Source: Bugula neritina
Taxonomy: Eukaryota; Bryozoa; Gymnolaemata; Cheilostomatida; Bugulidae
Reading direction: 5' to 3'
NCBI GenBank assembly: GCA_964035545.1
Contig: OZ037767.1
Coordinates: 4,153,680-4,217,679 of the forward strand
DNA length: 64,000 nucleotides
Shown: positions 60,209 to 64,000 of the stretch, one piece after another
Position numbering within the stretch: the first letter of the stretch is position 1
Layout: the number at the start of each line of letters is the position of its first letter
Translations under genes and position numbers: made by a program
Notes under the pieces: model-generated
The model's input: the letters and a program-made list of their open reading frames with translations, nothing else
Databases searched by the model: none
What the model was told of the DNA's origin: nothing

Positions 60209-61107
60209 CTGGGAAAGAAACAATAATGGGATCATAGTTACCATGCTAATGCATTATTATATACAAGTTATTATGGGATGTGTGTGCATGTGTGGATGCT
60301 GAATAAACATAATTGCATACGTGTATTATATTATAGTATATTTTATCAAGAATATATTTTTGAGGAAAGACTTGTACCACTGACTAATAGTAGAAACCAA
60401 TATATATATATAGAGAGAGAGTAACTCCATAATAACATGTATTATTTTGAATTGCCAAATCCTTTTATAAGCAAGTAGATGTAATGGTAGGTGAAGACTC
60501 GGCCTCGCAAGAAGGTACCAGTTGTTTGAAAGTCATTTAATTCTGTAATCTTGGGGACATGAGTGCTAAATATTTAACCACCCCCCCCAAATCATTATTT
60601 GTCATCAGGCAGCAATAACTAAAGATTGGTGGGTGTTGTGAACTTTTATGTTTTAGGTTATTTGTAACTCTCAACTTTGTTCAAGATAATGCACAAGAAA
60701 CTTCAAATCTGTGGTAAATGTGTAAATATAATGTGATGCAACCTAGACGCAACCTACAGCGTTCTTGGTCAGCACTAAATACAACACTCAATATAAGTTG
60801 TAGCAACATGCAACATACATTGGCACAATCATTATTATGGCAATCAAGTTATGAAAGTAAACTCCCAGATGAGAGAATAATTTCCAAAAACATCTTTTTG
60901 TGTGACCTTTTTAATGTTATCTGCAACTGGCTTGCAACATCCTTTCATTTCATTTTAGAAGCCAAACTTCTGGTGTATGATTTGCTGCTAGTTAAGATAA
61001 TAACAAATAATTTTAACAAAGGAAAAATTTTATATTACCTGATGACATTAATATCAGTCATTACACATTAATACAAATTGTAATCATGACAAAAAAATTA
61101 AATAAAT
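60209..61107. other. Between the SPATA7-like exons and the hAT-derived gene
   Basis: AT-rich, with a (TA)n(GA)n run near 60400 and a C8 tract near 60583. No upstream SPATA7 exon was recognised. The plus-strand frame at 60718-61071 has no recognisable similarity. Confidence 0.45.
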
Positions 61108-63829
61108 TTAGAGATGACAATAATTCAACTGAGCTAAGCTGCATCTCAGCTGAACAGCTTTAAGAAACGAGTCTCCTTTTACAGAGGTGCTGCTTATATT
61201 CATAGTCTCTCCCTTCAGGTGGTAAAATCCCTCCACATCGGCATATGATGTTGGAATAGCCAGGTACTTCTGAGCTAAGCCGCTCAAGTGTGGGAAGTTG
61301 GTATCATTGGCTTGCCAGTAACTCATGATGTCACAGTCTTCCATCATCAGTGGTTCGTCCAGATATCGTAACACCTCCGAGGCTATCGTACCCGCCTGCA
61401 CCGATTCCGGCGGTTGTTTCAGAATTCTTGTAAAGAATCCACTTTGGATGGATTCTGGTTTAATTGACTCATCACTGTCACCACCTTCGGACAGCCTTTC
61501 ACCTTTCGCCAGTTGAATTATACTTTTCTTTAAATCATTTTGATTTGCATTGTCGCACCATTGCAGCTTGAATCTGGGATCAAGAATGGTGGCGATGGTG
61601 TAAGCGTTGGCCTTGTTATTGTCATCTATGTCAGCAGTCACCATCTGATAGTTCTTAGCCAGTTCATCCACCAGCTGGCATTCACTATAAGCTTCCTTCA
61701 GATCTAGTAATGCCGCCTTCAGTAACCTTATGGAGGCAAAAGCTAAGCTGCATGAGATCGACCGGGTATTCTGGACCCTCTTAGCTACTTCCTGAAAAGG
61801 CCTCAACACTTCTACCATGTTAGTTAGAAGAAGAATCTGATCTGGTGGTAGGAGTCGGTCAGGTGAATCAGCCAGGAATTTCTCTCTTGGAGTTTGTAGA
61901 ACCAGGTCTATGAGACTGAGGTGCTCCACCCAGGAATATTGTTTCGTCTGTGAAGTAGAGTGTCCGAGTTCGATGCCGGCAGACTCTGCCAAGGCAGCAG
62001 CTTGACTGATGGCTTCCAGTAAAGTATCTCCGCAATCTGTGATGGACTGAGTCACAGCTTTACCTAGCAGGTAGGCGTAACCACTTTGACCTAACGACAC
62101 GCTCACTGGCAGACTCTCAACAACGCCACCTGGTGAGAGAAATCCTGGAAGAGGGAAATTATTGCCTAGATTATTAATGGTCACCAGTACTCTGGACTCG
62201 AGTGAATATTGACTTAGCACTGTTTGCTGAAGTTCGGCCATTTTGTTTTTGTCTTGTAATACGTCTGCAGAGACTGTAGCTCCACTGAGCAGCACGTGCT
62301 TGTAGCACCAACCCTCAATGTAATGACAAGTCAGCGTCAGGTAAAAGAGATTGACGTCTGAATGTTTCCAGACCTCCTGGGAGAGACACAAACTGGGGAC
62401 AGATTTCAACTGATCCGCGAGTTGAGCTTTTCGAAGTGAGATCTTGAAATCGCACAACCTTTGAACTTCATCTTGAGATGGTAATCTGTACTCAGGGTTG
62501 ATACGATGCAGAAACTCTGCTAATCGTGGACTTCCAACCACTTCCATCGGAAGAAAATCTCCTACAAGATGATGAGGGAAAACATATCAAGTCTTTTCAT
62601 CAATTACAGTTATTCTATCAATTAGTCTTGTTAGAGTAGCTTAAATTGAGTTAGCTATCAAGAGCATCACATATTGTTGATAAGATAGTTAACTTGCACA
62701 TGCTATATTCTATGTGGACGCTACCACAACAATACAAGCAATGACAAGTTTAGTTTATTGTCATTAGATAGTGTGTGATATTAACCCAGGAAAATACAGT
62801 AATATAACTGTAACTAAGGATGATGTTAAAAGGGATACTATGCTATACTATGTTATGTGCATGTGATTTACTGTTTTAGCAATAGCAAGTAAGGTAGAGA
62901 ATGTTACATAGGAGATGGTGTTGGTATTAACAATGTATTATTACGTATCATAGTAGACCAGTTGCACAGAGCTTCGCAGTTAATCTAATAAACAAATTAT
63001 TATAGCCACTCTCACACACAGTTAGCTTTTATCAACATCATGTCTGAAGAACAGACAACTTCATATCAGCTAGAACTAAGGCTAGCATACAAATGGCCCT
63101 AGGTCTATAAACCCCAGCTGCTAATACTTATAGAGTTATACTGAGACTATAATTTATGATGCTAATGTAAGCGAGACAGATACAGTAAAACTCACCAACA
63201 ATGAAATTGAGAAGTGCCTCCGTTTGTGAATGTTGCTGGAGTCCAGAGAAAGCACTTTCACTTGTTGACCGAAACGGGTTTGAGGGACCCGTCCACACCT
63301 TTTCATTCTCGTCAGGGTCAGTTTTAACGGTTGCTGAAGGCATTACTATATCTAATGCATCAAAAGTAGAAGTGTGATCTCGAACTGTTGAGGTAGGAAG
63401 GTGATGACTGCTGCTGTTACTCATAGAATTTGCTCCTCGCAAAAAACAGTCTTGGTTACTAGAGAGTTCTCCTGATCCCCCCTCAGGACTTGGAATAGAT
63501 CCAATGATAGCAGAATCTGGCTCATCTAATGATGCTATAGAAACCATAGCATAGCCATAAGGATTATCTGTCTTAGACCCTCCAGCTAGTGACTGCCTTC
63601 CCAGACGGCCCTGAAACTCTCTGTGTAGGTCTGGATGACATTTTCTGAGATGAGTGATGAAATTGGAGTTAACTTTCCTGGTTCCACTGATAACTTTATG
63701 ACAAGATTTACAAGTAGCTCGAATTGCATGAAGTCTAGCTTCGTGTGTAGTTGCTTGGCATTTGTCACTGTTGCTTTCTATCTTACAGAAATAATCTAAA
63801 ATTTTTACTCTGCCTGCTTTAAACTCCAT
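61108..63829 (-). CDS. BED-finger / hAT transposase-derived protein (ZBED-like), two coding exons
   Basis: Likely a domesticated DNA-binding protein. Exons 63829-63196 and 62561-61108 join in phase 1 (IVG|DFLPMEVVGSP) to give 695 residues. Residues 36-66 form a BED zinc finger: Cys40-x2-Cys43, then His60-x4-His65 (NFITHLRKCHPD). A Ser-rich linker with an SUMO-like VKTDPDE follows. Exon 2 is the RNase H-like hAT core (FLHRINPEYRLPS; HYIEGWCYKHVLLSG; LDPRFKLQWC). It ends with the C-terminal hAT dimerisation segment (DIMSYWQANDTNFPHLSGLA ... LAIPTSYADVEGF). Where active hAT enzymes have T-D-x-W and T-D-N, this protein has SQEVW and TINN, so both catalytic aspartates are missing. No terminal inverted repeats were seen flanking it. 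An in-frame extension upstream to about 63904 exists, but the ATG at 63829 is preferred. Confidence 0.85.
62562..63195 (-). other. Intron of the ZBED-like gene
   Basis: GT-AG intron (donor GTGAGT at 63195-63190, acceptor CTTGTAG at 62563-62562). No frame, repeat or element noted inside. Confidence 0.75.
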
Positions 63830-64000
63830 GCTATGTAGTATTCCAATGTGTTTATACAATGTACAGTTGCAGTCTGTGACCGTAGCATTGATTGCTAGAA
63901 TCACTACAGCTCAACTAACGAGTTTAGTAATGGAATACTGGCCGCCGTGGGATGGGTATTATTACAATATATTGGCAATTGCATTCATCCCTCAATTGCA
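63830..64000. other. 5' end of the ZBED-like gene / window edge
   Basis: The minus strand has a possible acceptor (GAGCTGTAG) near 63906-63914, which would make the ATG at 63829 lie inside an internal exon preceded by an untranslated exon outside the window. Nothing else is recognisable. Confidence 0.4.

Noticed and set aside
61325-61516. Plus-strand Ser-rich frame inside the hAT exon
   Set aside because: Shadow of the real minus-strand coding frame.

Overview
The window is invertebrate animal genomic DNA: strongly AT-rich, with short exons (about 50-370 nt) split by GT-AG introns, long AT-rich intergenic stretches, TATA boxes, AATAAA poly(A) signals, tRNA-derived SINE traces and a short terminal-inverted-repeat transposon family. 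The gene content (sigma-class GST cluster, ELAV-type RNA-binding protein, DNase II, ADAT3, an MCY1-type cysteine synthase, a SPATA7-like ciliary protein) fits a lophotrochozoan or other spiralian. I cannot fix the phylum from sequence alone.

Layout. 2.1-8.0 kb (-): a complete SLC16-like MFS transporter in nine coding exons plus a 5'UTR exon. 8-14.5 kb: non-coding, with one copy of a 768-bp TTAA-flanked TIR element. 14.6-26.7 kb: three sigma-class glutathione S-transferases; A and B are on the minus strand and C is on the plus strand, head-to-head with B. A second transposon copy ends about 230 bp upstream of the GST-C TATA box. 27.1-31.1 kb (-): ADAT3, the non-catalytic subunit of the tRNA A34 deaminase. 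33.0-38.9 kb (-): an ELAV/Hu-like three-RRM protein with an unusual Met/Gln/Asn-rich C-terminal tail of about 370-390 residues. 40.6-44.1 kb (+): DNase II. 48.4-48.9 kb (+): last exon of a Ser/Thr-rich single-pass membrane protein. 50.8-56.1 kb (+): a cysteine synthase-like PLP enzyme with a presumptive mitochondrial leader. 57.0-60.2 kb (-): the 3' part of a SPATA7-like gene. 61.1-63.8 kb (-): a two-exon BED-finger/hAT-transposase-derived gene that has lost its catalytic aspartates.

The most unusual signal is shared by several unrelated genes. At least seven introns carry short tandem arrays whose repeat unit contains the intron's own splice junction: either the exon end plus the GT donor, or the polypyrimidine/AG acceptor plus the first exon codons. 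Examples are nine donor copies in DNase II, eighteen acceptor copies (one genuine) in the cysteine synthase, and about eight acceptor copies in ADAT3. These look like introns growing by tandem duplication seeded at exon-intron borders, and they leave rows of decoy or alternative splice sites.

The genes do not form a pathway. GST paralogues, cysteine synthase and a monocarboxylate-type transporter could be loosely linked through thiol and xenobiotic metabolism, but nothing in the sequence shows co-regulation. Exon boundaries below were deduced by hand from reading frame, splice consensus and family similarity.
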